A DNA stretch of 64,000 nucleotides from Pulveribacter suum (GCF_003013695.1 NZ_CP027792.1:2562501-2626500); one strand, 5' to 3'. Counted from the first letter of the stretch, positions 12,544 to 21,143 are shown. The notes: generated from the sequence alone by a model not told the origin. Made by a program: numbers and translations.

Positions 12544-12656
12544 GGCCCCGCTCCTTGAGGTTCTCGTTCACGACCGGCCCGCCGCGGCAGGCTGCGCGCG
12601 GCGGGGCGCCAGTGTGCGCCCGCGCCGCCGCACACGCAACGCGTCCTTATATGCTT

Positions 12657-12674
12657 CTGCAGATATATATGCAG
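12657..12674. promoter_or_regulatory. 18-bp palindrome upstream of the cys operon
   Basis: CTGCAGATATATATGCAG pairs in 8 of 9 positions and lies in an A/T-rich island (12648-12705) about 120 bp before cysI. A second half-like TTATATGC lies just upstream at 12648-12655. Candidate binding site for a cysteine/sulfur regulator such as CysB; the identity is inferred from position only. Confidence 0.45.
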
Positions 12675-12793
12675 TGAAAAACAGTAGTTTGGTTTTATAG
12701 AACCCTTGCCTACAGTCCGCCCATTGCGTGCCGCGGCGGGTTGCTGCTTTCAGCCCCGGCGCGGCGCGGCCTGGAACCCCAAGACCACGCGCC

Positions 12794-14590
12794 ATGTACC
12801 AGTACACCGAATTCGACCGCCAGTTCGTCCAGCTGCGCGCCCAGCAATTTCGCGACCAGCTCGAGCGCTGGGAGCGCGGCGAGCTGACCGAGGAGCAGCT
12901 GCTGCCCCTGCGCCTGCAAAACGGCTGGTACATCCAGCGCTACGCCCCCATGGCGCGCATTGCCGTGCCCTACGGCGAGATCAGCAGCACCCAGCTGCGC
13001 ATGCTGGCGCACATCGCCCGCGAATACGATCGCCCCACGCCCGAGCTGCTGGCCCACGCCCAAGCCACGCAGGACGCGCTGGAGGCGTCGCAGCCCGGGC
13101 AGACGCTGCCGGCCGAGCCGCTGAAGTACGGCTACGGCCACTTCACCACACGCACCAACTGCCAGTTCAACTGGATCCCGCTGTCCAAGGCGGCCGACGT
13201 GATGGACCTGCTGGCCAGCGTGCACATGCACGGCATCCAGACCAGCGGCAACGACATCCGCAACATCACCTGCGACGCCTACGAGGGCATCGCGGAAGAC
13301 GGCATCGTGGACACGCGCCCGTTCGCAGAGATCACGCGCCAGTGGAGCTCGCTGCACCCCGAGTTCACCTACCTGCCGCGCAAGTTCAAGATCGCCTTCA
13401 ACGGCGCGCTGGAAGACCGCGCGGCGATTGGCTGGTACGACATCGGCCTGCAGGCCGTGCGCGATGCCCAGGGCGCCGTCGGCTTCACCGTCAAGGTGGG
13501 CGGCGGCATGGGCCGCACGCCCATCGTGGGCACGGTGGTGCGCGACTTTCTGCCCTGGCCGCAGCTGCTGAACTACATCGAGGCCATCGTGCGCACGTAC
13601 AACAGCTACGGCCGGCGCGACAACAAGTGGAAGGCCCGCATCAAGATCCTGGTGAAGGCCGAGGGCCAGGGCTTCATCGACGCGGTGGAGCAGGAGTTCA
13701 AGGCCATCACCGAGCTGGACGGCGCCCCGCACACCATCACCCAGGCCGAGCTGGACCGCGTGACCAGCCACTTCGCCATTCCCGAACTGCGGCCCGCGGG
13801 CCTGCCCTCGCGCGTGGACCCGCAGGGCCAGCTGTACCAGCGCTGGCTGCGCCAGAACGTGCGCGGGCACCGCCTGCCCGGCCTGTGCGCCGTGACGCTG
13901 TCGTTCAAGCGCGTGGGCTTTGCGCCCGGCGATGCGGATGCCGATACGCTGGACGCGCTGGCGCAGCTGGCCGAGCAGTTCTCCGCCGCCGAAGCGCGCC
14001 TGACGCACGAGCAGAACCTGCTGCTGCCCTGGGTGCACCAAAGCGACCTGCCCGCCCTGTACGAAGCCGCGCGCAAGCTGGGGCTGGCGCAGCCCAACAT
14101 CGGCCTGCTCACGGACATGATCGCCTGCCCCGGCGGGGATTTCTGCTCGCTGGCCAACGCCCGCTCGCTGCACATCGCCGCGGCGATTACCGAGCGCTAC
14201 CAGGATCTGGACGAGCTGTTCGACCTGGGACCCATCGACCTGCACATGAGCGGCTGCATCAACAGCTGCGGCCACCACCACAGCGGCCACATCGGCATCC
14301 TGGGCGTGGATAAGGACGGCAAGGAGTGGTACCAGGTCACGCTGGGCGGGGCGGACGGCTCGCAGCTGTCGGGCCCGGCCATCGGCGGCAAGGTGGTCGG
14401 CCCGTCGTTCAACGCGGCCGAGGTGCCGGATGTGATCGAGGCCGTGCTGGAGGTCTTTCGCACCGTGCGCAAGCCGGGCGAGCTGTTCATCGACGTCCTG
14501 CGCCGCGTGGGCCACGACCCCTTCAAGGCGGCCGCCAACGGCGCGCGCCACCCCAAGATCGACGAGCCCGCCCTGAGCGAGCAGGACTGA
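12794..14590 (+). CDS. cysI: Assimilatory sulfite reductase, siroheme subunit
   Basis: Reduces sulfite to sulfide with siroheme and a [4Fe-4S] cluster in the cytoplasm. The 598 aa show the usual two-fold repeat of ferredoxin-like and siroheme domains. The cluster ligands appear as CPGGDFC (C-x5-C, about residues 445-451) and CINSC (C-x3-C, about residues 488-492), followed by GHHHSGHIG. The start at 12794 gives MYQYTEFDRQF; the frame upstream has no domain support. First gene of the operon cysI-DUF934-cysH-cysD-cysN. No CysJ flavoprotein is nearby, so the electrons may come from ferredoxin, and an fdxA/reductase pair lies just after the operon. Nitrite reduction is a less likely alternative. 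Confidence 0.92.
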   Translation: MYQYTEFDRQFVQLRAQQFRDQLERWERGELTEEQLLPLRLQNGWYIQRYAPMARIAVPYGEISSTQLRMLAHIAREYDRPTPELLAHAQATQDALEASQPGQTLPAEPLKYGYGHFTTRTNCQFNWIPLSKAADVMDLLASVHMHGIQTSGNDIRNITCDAYEGIAEDGIVDTRPFAEITRQWSSLHPEFTYLPRKFKIAFNGALEDRAAIGWYDIGLQAVRDAQGAVGFTVKVGGGMGRTPIVGTVVRDFLPWPQLLNYIEAIVRTYNSYGRRDNKWKARIKILVKAEGQGFIDAVEQEFKAITELDGAPHTITQAELDRVTSHFAIPELRPAGLPSRVDPQGQLYQRWLRQNVRGHRLPGLCAVTLSFKRVGFAPGDADADTLDALAQLAEQFSAAEARLTHEQNLLLPWVHQSDLPALYEAARKLGLAQPNIGLLTDMIACPGGDFCSLANARSLHIAAAITERYQDLDELFDLGPIDLHMSGCINSCGHHHSGHIGILGVDKDGKEWYQVTLGGADGSQLSGPAIGGKVVGPSFNAAEVPDVIEAVLEVFRTVRKPGELFIDVLRRVGHDPFKAAANGARHPKIDEPALSEQD

Positions 14591-14610
14591 AACCGGAGGC
14601 TGAGACAACG

Positions 14611-15006
14611 ATGAAAATCCTAGCTGCCAGCGCTTATCCCACGGGCCTTGAGGCCGAAAAACGCCTGCCAATCGCGAACGATGCCGACCTGGCCGAGCTG
14701 GCCGCCAGCGGCGCGCTCGACGGCGTGCAGGCCATCGAACTGCACTTCCCCAAGTTCACCGACGGCCGTGCCTACACCCAGGCCCTGCTGCTGCGCCGCC
14801 GCTATCGCTTTGCGGGCGACATCCGCGCCACGGGCGACGTGCTGATCGACCAGCTGGTGCACATGCACCGCAGCGGCTTTTCCAGCGCCGTGCTGGCCGA
14901 AGGCGTGGACCCGGCCGCCGCCGAGCGCCAGTTCGCGCGCTTTTCGGCGTTCTATCAGGGCGACGTGCACGAGCCGCGCCCCCTGTTCGCCCGGGAGGCG
15001 GCATGA
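14611..15006 (+). CDS. DUF934 protein of the sulfite reduction operon
   Basis: 131-aa protein of the DUF934 family, which in betaproteobacteria sits between cysI and cysH and is thought to assist sulfite reduction. Family motifs are present: GVQAIELHFPKFTDGRAYTQA, RATGDVLIDQL and FSAFYQGD. The start at 14611 has a GGAGGC ribosome site 12 bp before it. Codons 3-18 (ILAASAYPTGLEAEK) are read straight through a copy of the dispersed repeat, so the first part of the N-terminus is repeat-derived. No downstream ATG would leave the conserved domain complete. It ends with a 4-bp ATGA overlap with cysH. Confidence 0.88.
   Translation: MKILAASAYPTGLEAEKRLPIANDADLAELAASGALDGVQAIELHFPKFTDGRAYTQALLLRRRYRFAGDIRATGDVLIDQLVHMHRSGFSSAVLAEGVDPAAAERQFARFSAFYQGDVHEPRPLFAREAA
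14616..14665 (+). repeat. Dispersed hairpin repeat, copy 3, inside the DUF934 gene
   Basis: AATCCTAGCTGCCAGCGCTTATCCC followed by GGGCCTTGAGGCCGAAAAA matches the A/T lead, the left half-core and the GAGGC trailer of the family. The right arm has decayed. It begins 5 bp after the start codon. Confidence 0.72.
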
Positions 15007-15653
15007 GCGGCGGCGCCACCCTGGAGCTGGACCGGGGCCTGGATCTGGCCCACGTCAACGCCGAGCTGGGCCGCGACGCGCCCGCCCTGGTGCGCTGGGC
15101 CCTAAGCCTCAATCAGCCGGCAATCGTCACCACCAACTTCCGCCCGTTCGAGGCCGTGATCCTGCACCTGGTCACCCAGGTTCAGCCCGATGTGCCGGTC
15201 ATCTGGATGGACAACGGCTACAACACCGAGGCCACCTACCGCTACGCCGACGAGGTGACTCGCCTCTTGAAGCTGAACCTGCGCACCTACCTGCCGCTGC
15301 GCTCGCGCGCGCACCGCGAGGCGCTGCAGGGCCCGGCGCCGGCGCTGGATGACCCGCGCCACGCCGCGTTCACCGAAGAGGTCAAACTCGAACCCTTCGC
15401 CCGCGCCCTGCGCGAGACCGCGCCCAAGGTCTGGTTCACCGCGCTGCGCGCCAGCGACAGCGCGGTGCGTGCGCAGATGGAGCCGGTGAGCGTCAACCCC
15501 GACGGCCTCATCAAGGTCGCGCCGCTGCTGCACTGGACGTCCCGCGACCTGCACCAGTACTGCCAGGACCACGGCCTGCCCAACAACTTCGACTACGTGG
15601 ACCCGACCAAGGGCGAGGCCCAGCGCGAGTGCGGTCTCCATTTAACCCACTGA
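15003..15653 (+). CDS. cysH: PAPS/APS reductase family protein
   Basis: Reduces activated sulfate to sulfite with thioredoxin (216 aa). The N-terminal PP-loop region is seen in TTNFRPFEAVILH and WMDNGYNTEATYR, and the catalytic cysteine in ECGLHLTH at the C-terminus. The CC...CxxC cluster ligands of APS reductases are missing: the equivalent stretch reads VKLEPFARAL. This favours PAPS as substrate, yet no APS kinase (cysC) is in this operon and CysN is not fused to one. It overlaps the DUF934 gene by 4 bp. Substrate choice stays open. Confidence 0.9.
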   Translation: MSGGATLELDRGLDLAHVNAELGRDAPALVRWALSLNQPAIVTTNFRPFEAVILHLVTQVQPDVPVIWMDNGYNTEATYRYADEVTRLLKLNLRTYLPLRSRAHREALQGPAPALDDPRHAAFTEEVKLEPFARALRETAPKVWFTALRASDSAVRAQMEPVSVNPDGLIKVAPLLHWTSRDLHQYCQDHGLPNNFDYVDPTKGEAQRECGLHLTH

Positions 15654-15712
15654 ATAAAAACAATAGCTGCCAGCGCTTGTCCCGTCTGCGTTGCAGCCTG
15701 ATTTGACTGGAA
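15654..15712 (+). repeat. Dispersed hairpin repeat, copy 4, cysH-cysD spacer
   Basis: ATAAAAACAATAGCTGCCAGCGCTTGTCC starts immediately after the cysH stop; the trailer GCGTTGCAGCCTGATTTGAC is degenerate and the stem is weak. The gap it fills is the only sizeable gap inside the cys operon. The partial decay of the right arm may reduce termination here. Confidence 0.8.
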
Positions 15713-15720
15713 ACTGGATC

Positions 15721-16653
15721 ATGAACGCCCGTGTCGATCCCGACGTGCTGAGCACCTTGAGCAACCGCCACCTGGATGCGCTGGAGGAAGAAACCATCTT
15801 CATCCTGCGCGAGGTCGCCGCCGCCTTCGAGCGCCCGGCCCTGCTGTTTTCCGGCGGCAAGGATTCGCTCGTCATGCTGCGCTGCGCCGAGAAAGCGTTT
15901 GGCGCCGGCCACATCCCCTACCCGCTGTTGATGATCGACACCGGGCACAACTTCCCCGAGGTCACGCAGTTTCGCGACCAGCGCGCGGCCGAGCTGGGCG
16001 CCCAGCTGATCGTGCGCAGCGTGGAAGATTCCATGGCCCGCGGCACCGTGCGCCTCAATCGCCCCGACGAGCCGCGCAACGCGCACCAGTCGGTCACGCT
16101 GCTCGAAGCCATCGAGGAATTCCGCTTCGACGCGCTGATCGGCGGCGCCCGCCGCGACGAGGAAAAGGCCCGCGCCAAGGAGCGCATCTTTTCGCACCGC
16201 GACAGCTTCGGCCAGTGGCAGCCCAAGGCCCAGCGCCCCGAGCTGTGGACGCTGTTCAACACCCGCATCGCACCGGGCGAGCATTTCCGCGTCTTTCCCA
16301 TCAGCAACTGGACGGAGTTGGACGTTTGGCAGTACATCGAGCGCGAGGCCATTGCGCTGCCCAGCCTCTACTACAGCCACCCGCGCGAGGTGGTCGAGCG
16401 CCGCGGCCTGCTGGTGCCCGTCACGCCGCTCACCCCCGCCAGGGACGGCGAGCAGGTCGCAACCCGCGCAGTGCGCTTTCGCACCCTGGGCGACATCACC
16501 TGCACCTGCCCGGTGGCAAGCGACGCCGCCAGCGCCGCAGAGATCGTCATCGAGACCTTGAGCGCGGAAGTCAGCGAGCGCGGCGCCACGCGCATGGACG
16601 ACAAGACCAGCGACGCCTCGATGGAAAAACGCAAGAAGGACGGGTATTTCTGA
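15721..16653 (+). CDS. cysD: Sulfate adenylyltransferase subunit 2
   Basis: Catalytic subunit of ATP sulfurylase, forming APS from sulfate and ATP (310 aa). The PP-loop LLFSGGKDSLVML lies near residues 43-53. RRDEEKARAKER, FRVFPISNWTELDVWQYI and the C-terminal KKDGYF are family hallmarks. The ATG at 15721 was preferred over an in-frame TTG at 15691, which lies in the repeat upstream. The stop overlaps the cysN start by one base, fitting the CysD-CysN complex. Confidence 0.95.
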   Translation: MNARVDPDVLSTLSNRHLDALEEETIFILREVAAAFERPALLFSGGKDSLVMLRCAEKAFGAGHIPYPLLMIDTGHNFPEVTQFRDQRAAELGAQLIVRSVEDSMARGTVRLNRPDEPRNAHQSVTLLEAIEEFRFDALIGGARRDEEKARAKERIFSHRDSFGQWQPKAQRPELWTLFNTRIAPGEHFRVFPISNWTELDVWQYIEREAIALPSLYYSHPREVVERRGLLVPVTPLTPARDGEQVATRAVRFRTLGDITCTCPVASDAASAAEIVIETLSAEVSERGATRMDDKTSDASMEKRKKDGYF

Positions 16654-18038
16654 TGACCACCGCCACCGCACCGGACACTATCGAAACAATAGCTGCCAGC
16701 GCGCACCAGGCAAGCGCTGCAGCCACTTTGGACCATGAAACCGCGCTGCGCTTCATCACCTGCGGCAGTGTGGACGACGGCAAGAGCACGCTGATTGGCC
16801 GCCTGCTGGTGGACAGCCGCGCCGTGCTGTCCGACCAGCTGGCCGGCGTATCGCGCTCGGGCGAGGCCGACCTGGCCCAGCTCACCGACGGCCTGGCTGC
16901 CGAGCGCGAGCAGGGCATCACCATCGACGTGGCCTGGCGCTACTTCGCCACGCCCGCGCGCAAGTTCATCATCGGCGACGCGCCCGGCCACGAGCAGTAC
17001 ACCCGCAACATGGTGACCGCCGCCTCGCAGGCCGACTGCGCCGTGGTGCTGGTGGACGCCACCAAGCTGGACTGGCGCCAGCCCGAGCCCGCGCTGCTGG
17101 CGCAAACCCGCCGCCACGCCCTGCTGGCGCACCTGCTGCGCGTGCATTCGCTGGTCTTCGCCGTGAACAAGCTGGACGCGGTGGCCGAGCCCGAGCGGGC
17201 CTTCAGCCACATCCGCGCGGCGCTGGCGCGCTTTGCGCACGAGGCGGGTTTGAGCGTCGCCGCCACCGTGCCTATCTCTGCCCTCAAGGGCTGGAACGTG
17301 GCCGCGCGAGAGCCCGGCTGGTGCGGCTACGACGGCCCGGCCCTGCTGCAGCTGCTCGAGCGCCTGCCCTGCACGCCGGCCGACGCGCAGCTGCCGCTGG
17401 CCCTGCCCGTGCAGTGGGTGGAAAAGACCGCCTCGGCCTCGGCCGACACCACACAGGGCCGGCGCGTTTTCTGGGGCCGCGTGGCCGCGGGCAGCGTGGC
17501 GCCGGGCATGCCGGTGCAGGTCTTCCCCGGCGGGCAGTCGGCCCAGGTGGCCCAGGTGCTGGACCACGCCCGCCGCCCGGCCAGCGCCGCCACCGGCGCC
17601 AGCGCCGGCGTGGTGCTGGACCGCGAGGTGGACGTCTCGCGCGGCGACTGGATCGTGGCCGCGCCGGTGCCCGCGCTCACCGCCGACGACGACTTCGATA
17701 GTCCCGCCGCCACCACCGCCTGGCCCGGCCAGCGCGAGCTGTCCGCCACCGTCGCCTGGCTGGACGACGAGCCGCTGGCCGCCGGGCGCGTGTACTGGGC
17801 GCTGCACGGCCACCGCTGGGTCAAGGCCCGCGTGCGCCGCGTGGCACACCGGCTGAACATCCACACCCTGGCACAAGAGGCGGCCGACACGCTGGAGCCG
17901 GGCGCCATCGGCCACGTCGAGCTGCAGCTGCAGGAGGCCATCCCCGCCGCCGCGTTCACCCATGCGCGCGTGCCCGGCTCGCTGATCCTGGTGGACACAG
18001 CCAGCCACCGCACGGCCGGCGCGGTGCTGGTGCGCTGA
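16653..18038 (+). CDS. cysN: Sulfate adenylyltransferase subunit 1 (GTPase)
   Basis: GTPase subunit that drives APS formation by CysD (461 aa). The G motifs are clear: GSVDDGKST, DAPGH and NKLD, followed by EF-Tu-like beta-barrel domains. No APS-kinase domain is fused at the C-terminus; fused CysNC proteins run to about 630 aa. The start at 16653 overlaps the cysD stop. Residues about 9-26 (TIETIAASAHQASAAATL) are encoded by a copy of the dispersed repeat, which gives an Ala-rich N-terminus before the conserved LRFITCG. Confidence 0.94.
   Translation: MTTATAPDTIETIAASAHQASAAATLDHETALRFITCGSVDDGKSTLIGRLLVDSRAVLSDQLAGVSRSGEADLAQLTDGLAAEREQGITIDVAWRYFATPARKFIIGDAPGHEQYTRNMVTAASQADCAVVLVDATKLDWRQPEPALLAQTRRHALLAHLLRVHSLVFAVNKLDAVAEPERAFSHIRAALARFAHEAGLSVAATVPISALKGWNVAAREPGWCGYDGPALLQLLERLPCTPADAQLPLALPVQWVEKTASASADTTQGRRVFWGRVAAGSVAPGMPVQVFPGGQSAQVAQVLDHARRPASAATGASAGVVLDREVDVSRGDWIVAAPVPALTADDDFDSPAATTAWPGQRELSATVAWLDDEPLAAGRVYWALHGHRWVKARVRRVAHRLNIHTLAQEAADTLEPGAIGHVELQLQEAIPAAAFTHARVPGSLILVDTASHRTAGAVLVR
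16677..16734 (+). repeat. Dispersed hairpin repeat, copy 5, inside cysN
   Basis: ACTATCGAAACAATAGCTGCCAGCGC, then CAAGCGCTGCAGCCACTTT. Both half-cores are present with an altered loop (GCACCAGG). It lies 24 bp after the cysN start codon and is read without stops. Confidence 0.8.
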
Positions 18039-18062
18039 ACGGCGCCCAGGCGGCCTCGCAGC

Positions 18063-18076
18063 TTGATCCGAATCAA
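18063..18076. promoter_or_regulatory. FNR/Anr box upstream of fdxA
   Basis: TTGATCCGAATCAA matches the FNR/Anr consensus TTGAT-N4-ATCAA exactly. It lies 100 bp before the fdxA start. A TAAAAT at 18129-18134 is a possible -10, which would place the box near -71, a class I activator position. Confidence 0.7.
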
Positions 18077-18175
18077 GGTAACCGGACCCGGGCCATGGCC
18101 TGGCGTCCGGTTGCCCCGCCCTGCAGCCTAAAATTGCGGGCTATCCCGAATACCCAAGAACTCTAGAGCTCACCC

Positions 18176-18499
18176 ATGACTCACGTCGTCACCGAGAACT
18201 GCATCAAGTGCAAATACACCGACTGCGTGGACGTGTGCCCCGTGGACTGCTTCCGCGAAGGCCCGAACTTCCTCGTGATCGACCCGGACGAGTGCATCGA
18301 CTGCGCCGTCTGCATCCCCGAGTGCCCGGCCAATGCCATCTTTGCCGAGGAAGACCTGCCGGCCGACCAGCTGCCCTACATCAAGCTCAACGCCGACCTG
18401 ACGCCGAAGTTCAAGAGCATCACCAAGAGGAAGGGCGCGCTGCCCGAGGCCGACGAGTGGAACGGCAAGCCGGACAAGCTCCAGTATCTCGAACGCTGA
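18176..18499 (+). CDS. fdxA: 7Fe-8S ferredoxin
   Basis: Cytoplasmic electron carrier of 107 aa, the standard length for FdxA. Cysteines at residues 9, 17, 21, 25 and 40, 43, 46, 50 match the Azotobacter FdI pattern: Cys9, 17 and 50 for the [3Fe-4S] cluster, and 21, 40, 43 and 46 for the [4Fe-4S] cluster. The long C-terminal tail ending DKLQYLER is typical. The reductase gene follows after 7 bp, so the two are surely co-transcribed. An exact FNR/Anr box upstream suggests oxygen-responsive control. Confidence 0.95.
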   Translation: MTHVVTENCIKCKYTDCVDVCPVDCFREGPNFLVIDPDECIDCAVCIPECPANAIFAEEDLPADQLPYIKLNADLTPKFKSITKRKGALPEADEWNGKPDKLQYLER

Positions 18500-18506
18500 T
18501 CCACGC

Positions 18507-19607
18507 ATGAGCAGTGCCCCGCCCCAGAGCGTGGACGCCGTCGTCATCGGCGCCGGCCCCGTGGGGCTGTGGCAGGTGTTCCAGCTCGGGCTGCAGGGCA
18601 TCGCTGCCCACCTGATCGAGGCCCTGCCGCACCTGGGCGGCCAGTGCGCCGAGCTGTACCCCGACAAACCCATCTACGACATTCCCGGCGTGGCCGTATG
18701 CACGGGCCGTGATCTGGTGCAGCGGCTCACGCGGCAGATCGCGCCTTTCGGCGCTCAGCAGCACCTGGCACAGCAGGTCGCCACCCTGGAGGTGCAAGCC
18801 GACGGCCGCGTGCTGCTGGCCACGACGGCTGGCGTGCAACTGCTGGCGCGCACCGTGTTCATCGCAGCCGGCGTGGGCGCCTTCGTGCCTCGCACCGTCA
18901 AGGCCGAGGGTATCGAGGCGTTTGTGGGCACGCAGGTGCTTTACCACCCTGACGTGGCCGGCAGCCCCGATACGTCCCCTGGCGTTCTGTCGGTAGCCGG
19001 GCTGCGCATCGTCGTGCATGGCGGCGATGAAGCTGCGGTGGCCGCAGCGCTGGCCTGCGCCGAGCGCCAAGGCGCGCACGCCCCTGCCAGCGTGACCTTG
19101 CTGCACCGGCGCGACGCCTTCCAGGCCGCGCCCGCCTTGCTGGCACGCCTGCAGGCCCTGCGCGACGCCGGCCGCATCCACGTCGCCGCTGGGCAGATCA
19201 CCGGCGTGGACGCGCCGGCAGGCGGCCCGCTGGCGGCACTGCAGCTGGCCCGTCCTGAGGGCGGATCGCAGCGCCTGCCGCTGGACCGGCTCTTCGTCTA
19301 TCTGGGCATCTCGCCGCGCCTGGGCCCGGTGGCCGACTGGGGGCTGGCCATCGAGCGCAAGCAGCTCGTGGTGGACACCGCCACGTTCGCCACCAGCGTG
19401 CCGGGCATCTATGCCGTGGGCGACATCAACACCTACCCGGGCAAGCGCAAGCTCATCCTGTGCGGGTTCCATGAGGCCACCCTCGCGGCCTTTGCCGCCG
19501 CCGAACGGCTGAGCGGCGACAAGGTGGCGCTGCAATACACCACCACCAGCACGCGCCTGCATGCGCTGCTGGGCGTGGCCCCGCTGGCCGAGCCGGCCGG
19601 GCACTGA
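18507..19607 (+). CDS. Ferredoxin-NADP reductase, TrxB-like type
   Basis: FAD- and NADPH-binding oxidoreductase of 366 aa in the thioredoxin-reductase-like ferredoxin-NADP reductase group. The FAD motif [11 protein letters not shown] is at about residues 12-22, [18 protein letters not shown] is diagnostic of this group, and the second FAD motif reads [18 protein letters not shown]. The CxxC redox pair of thioredoxin reductase is absent, so it does not act on thioredoxin. The coupling to fdxA (7 bp) supports electron flow between NADPH and this ferredoxin. A link to the ferredoxin demand of the cys operon is inferred. Confidence 0.9.
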   Translation: MSSAPPQSVDAVVIGAGPVGLWQVFQLGLQGIAAHLIEALPHLGGQCAELYPDKPIYDIPGVAVCTGRDLVQRLTRQIAPFGAQQHLAQQVATLEVQADGRVLLATTAGVQLLARTVFIAAGVGAFVPRTVKAEGIEAFVGTQVLYHPDVAGSPDTSPGVLSVAGLRIVVHGGDEAAVAAALACAERQGAHAPASVTLLHRRDAFQAAPALLARLQALRDAGRIHVAAGQITGVDAPAGGPLAALQLARPEGGSQRLPLDRLFVYLGISPRLGPVADWGLAIERKQLVVDTATFATSVPGIYAVGDINTYPGKRKLILCGFHEATLAAFAAAERLSGDKVALQYTTTSTRLHALLGVAPLAEPAGH

Positions 19608-19658
19608 GCACCCGCGCAGCGGCGCCGGTGCCGCGGCCGGTTTTGCCGCCGCGGTGTG

Positions 19659-20588
19659 CTAGGCCGCGCTGCGGCGCCCGCCCACCGGCGCATGCTCATG
19701 CAGCAGCGCCACGATCCAGTCGATGAACACACGCAGCTTGGCGCTGACGTGGCGGCTTGGCGGAAACGCCACGTACATCGGCATGGGCGCGGAGCGCCAT
19801 TCGGCGAACACGGCCGCCAGCTCACCGCGCGCCTCGTGCGGCTGCGCCATGTAGTGCGGCAGCCACAGCACCCCCAGCCCGGCAAGCCCGGCGGCCAGGT
19901 AGGCATTGCCGTCGTCCACCGTCAGTACATGGCGCCCCAGCACCTCGGCGCGCTCCTCGCCGCGGTGCAGCACCCAGGGCACCAGCTTGCCGGTGCGCGC
20001 CGAGCGAAAGCCGACGATGCGGTGCTGCGAGTCCTCCACCTCGCGCGGATGGGCGGGCGTGCCCACCCGCTGCAGGTAGCCGGGCGAGGCATAGGCGCCC
20101 AGCAGCAGGTCGCCGACATGCCGCGCGACAAGCGACTGGTCGGTGACCGCCCCGCCACGCACCACGCAGTCCACGTGGTCGCCGATCAGGTCCACCACCC
20201 GGTCGCTCACGCCCAGATCGAGCTGGATGTCGGGGTAGCGCTCGTGGAATGCCGGCAGGGCGGGCACCAGGATCATGCGGGCGAACGGGCTGGGCACGTC
20301 CACGCGCAGCCGGCCCCGGGGCTGGGTTGACGCGTCCGACAGGCTGGTCTCGGCATCGTCCAGCTCGGCCAGCAGGCGCACTACGCGCTCGTAGTACGCG
20401 GCCCCGTCGGCGGTGACGTTCACCTGGCGGGTGGTGCGGTGGAGCAGCCGCACGCGCAGCCGGGCCTCCAGCTGCTGCACCAGCTGCGTCACGGTGGCCC
20501 GGCCCATGTGCAGCGTCTGCGCCGCCTTGGTGAAGCTGCCGGTCTCCACCACGCGGGCAAACGCCTGCATCGCATCGAAGCGGTCCAT
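19659..20588 (-). CDS. LysR-family transcriptional regulator
   Basis: DNA-binding regulator of 309 aa. The N-terminal winged helix (residues 1-60) shows FARVVETGSFTKAA and RLLHRTTRQV, and an effector domain follows from about residue 90. It is transcribed divergently from the RidA-family gene with 150 bp between starts, the usual arrangement in which a LysR protein controls its neighbour. The A/T-rich stretch TGTTTGATTGTTTGGATTTTA near 20607 may hold its site. Ligand unknown; it falls in the CrgA/DhcR-like subgroup by general look. Confidence 0.9.
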   Translation of the reverse strand: MDRFDAMQAFARVVETGSFTKAAQTLHMGRATVTQLVQQLEARLRVRLLHRTTRQVNVTADGAAYYERVVRLLAELDDAETSLSDASTQPRGRLRVDVPSPFARMILVPALPAFHERYPDIQLDLGVSDRVVDLIGDHVDCVVRGGAVTDQSLVARHVGDLLLGAYASPGYLQRVGTPAHPREVEDSQHRIVGFRSARTGKLVPWVLHRGEERAEVLGRHVLTVDDGNAYLAAGLAGLGVLWLPHYMAQPHEARGELAAVFAEWRSAPMPMYVAFPPSRHVSAKLRVFIDWIVALLHEHAPVGGRRSAA

Positions 20589-20738
20589 GGCTCGTCAGTC
20601 CTTCTTGGTGTTTGATTGTTTGGATTTTACGAACAGTGATGGGTGCGACTGCCTGTTTATCGCGCGGCCGCGCGGCCCTAGATTCCAGGCTTTCACCCAC
20701 CCCGGGGCGGCAGCGCCGCTCCCTCTGCAAGGCATTTC

Positions 20739-21143
20739 ATGACCCCACGCGACGTCGTCTTCCCCGCTGGCCGCCAGGCGCTCTACGAGCGCAACCGCTA
20801 CTCCCCCGCGATCCGCTCCAACGGGTTTCTCTTCGTCTCGGGCCAGGTCGGCAGCCGCGAGGACGGCTCTCCCGAGCCCGACCTGGAGGCGCAGGTGCGG
20901 CGGGCCTTCGAGAACCTGAACGCCATCCTCGCCGCCGCCGGCTGCACCTTCGACGATGTGGTGGACGCCACCGTCTTCATCGTGGACCCTGAAGCGCATT
21001 TCGAGCGGATCTGGTCCGTTGCCGCCGACTACTGGGGCCCTGCGCCCCACCCCACGCTGACGGGCATCGGCGTGACCTGGCTGTACGGCTTTCAGTTCGA
21101 GATCAAGGTCATCGCCAGGCTGCCCCAGGGCGCGGACCACTGA
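20739..21143 (+). CDS. RidA-family protein
   Basis: 134-aa Rid (YjgF/YER057c) protein. RidA itself hydrolyses reactive enamine/imine intermediates made by PLP enzymes. Motifs NGFLFVSGQVG, LNAILAAAGCTFDDVV and the late PHPTLTGIGV are seen. The Arg that binds the carboxylate in true RidA (near R105, in the context IPRKRV) is not obvious; here the segment ends HPTLTGIGVTWL. It may therefore belong to another Rid subfamily with a different substrate. Likely controlled by the divergent LysR gene. Confidence 0.88.
   Translation: MTPRDVVFPAGRQALYERNRYSPAIRSNGFLFVSGQVGSREDGSPEPDLEAQVRRAFENLNAILAAAGCTFDDVVDATVFIVDPEAHFERIWSVAADYWGPAPHPTLTGIGVTWLYGFQFEIKVIARLPQGADH

Noticed and set aside
15003..15653. 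cysH as a classic iron-sulfur APS reductase.
   Set aside because: The CC...CxxC ligands are absent; only the catalytic ECGLH cysteine is seen.
20661..20674. The CGCGCGGCCGCGCG palindrome between the LysR and RidA genes as an operator.
   Set aside because: Such CG palindromes are expected by chance at this GC content, and the A/T-rich stretch nearby is a better LysR site candidate.
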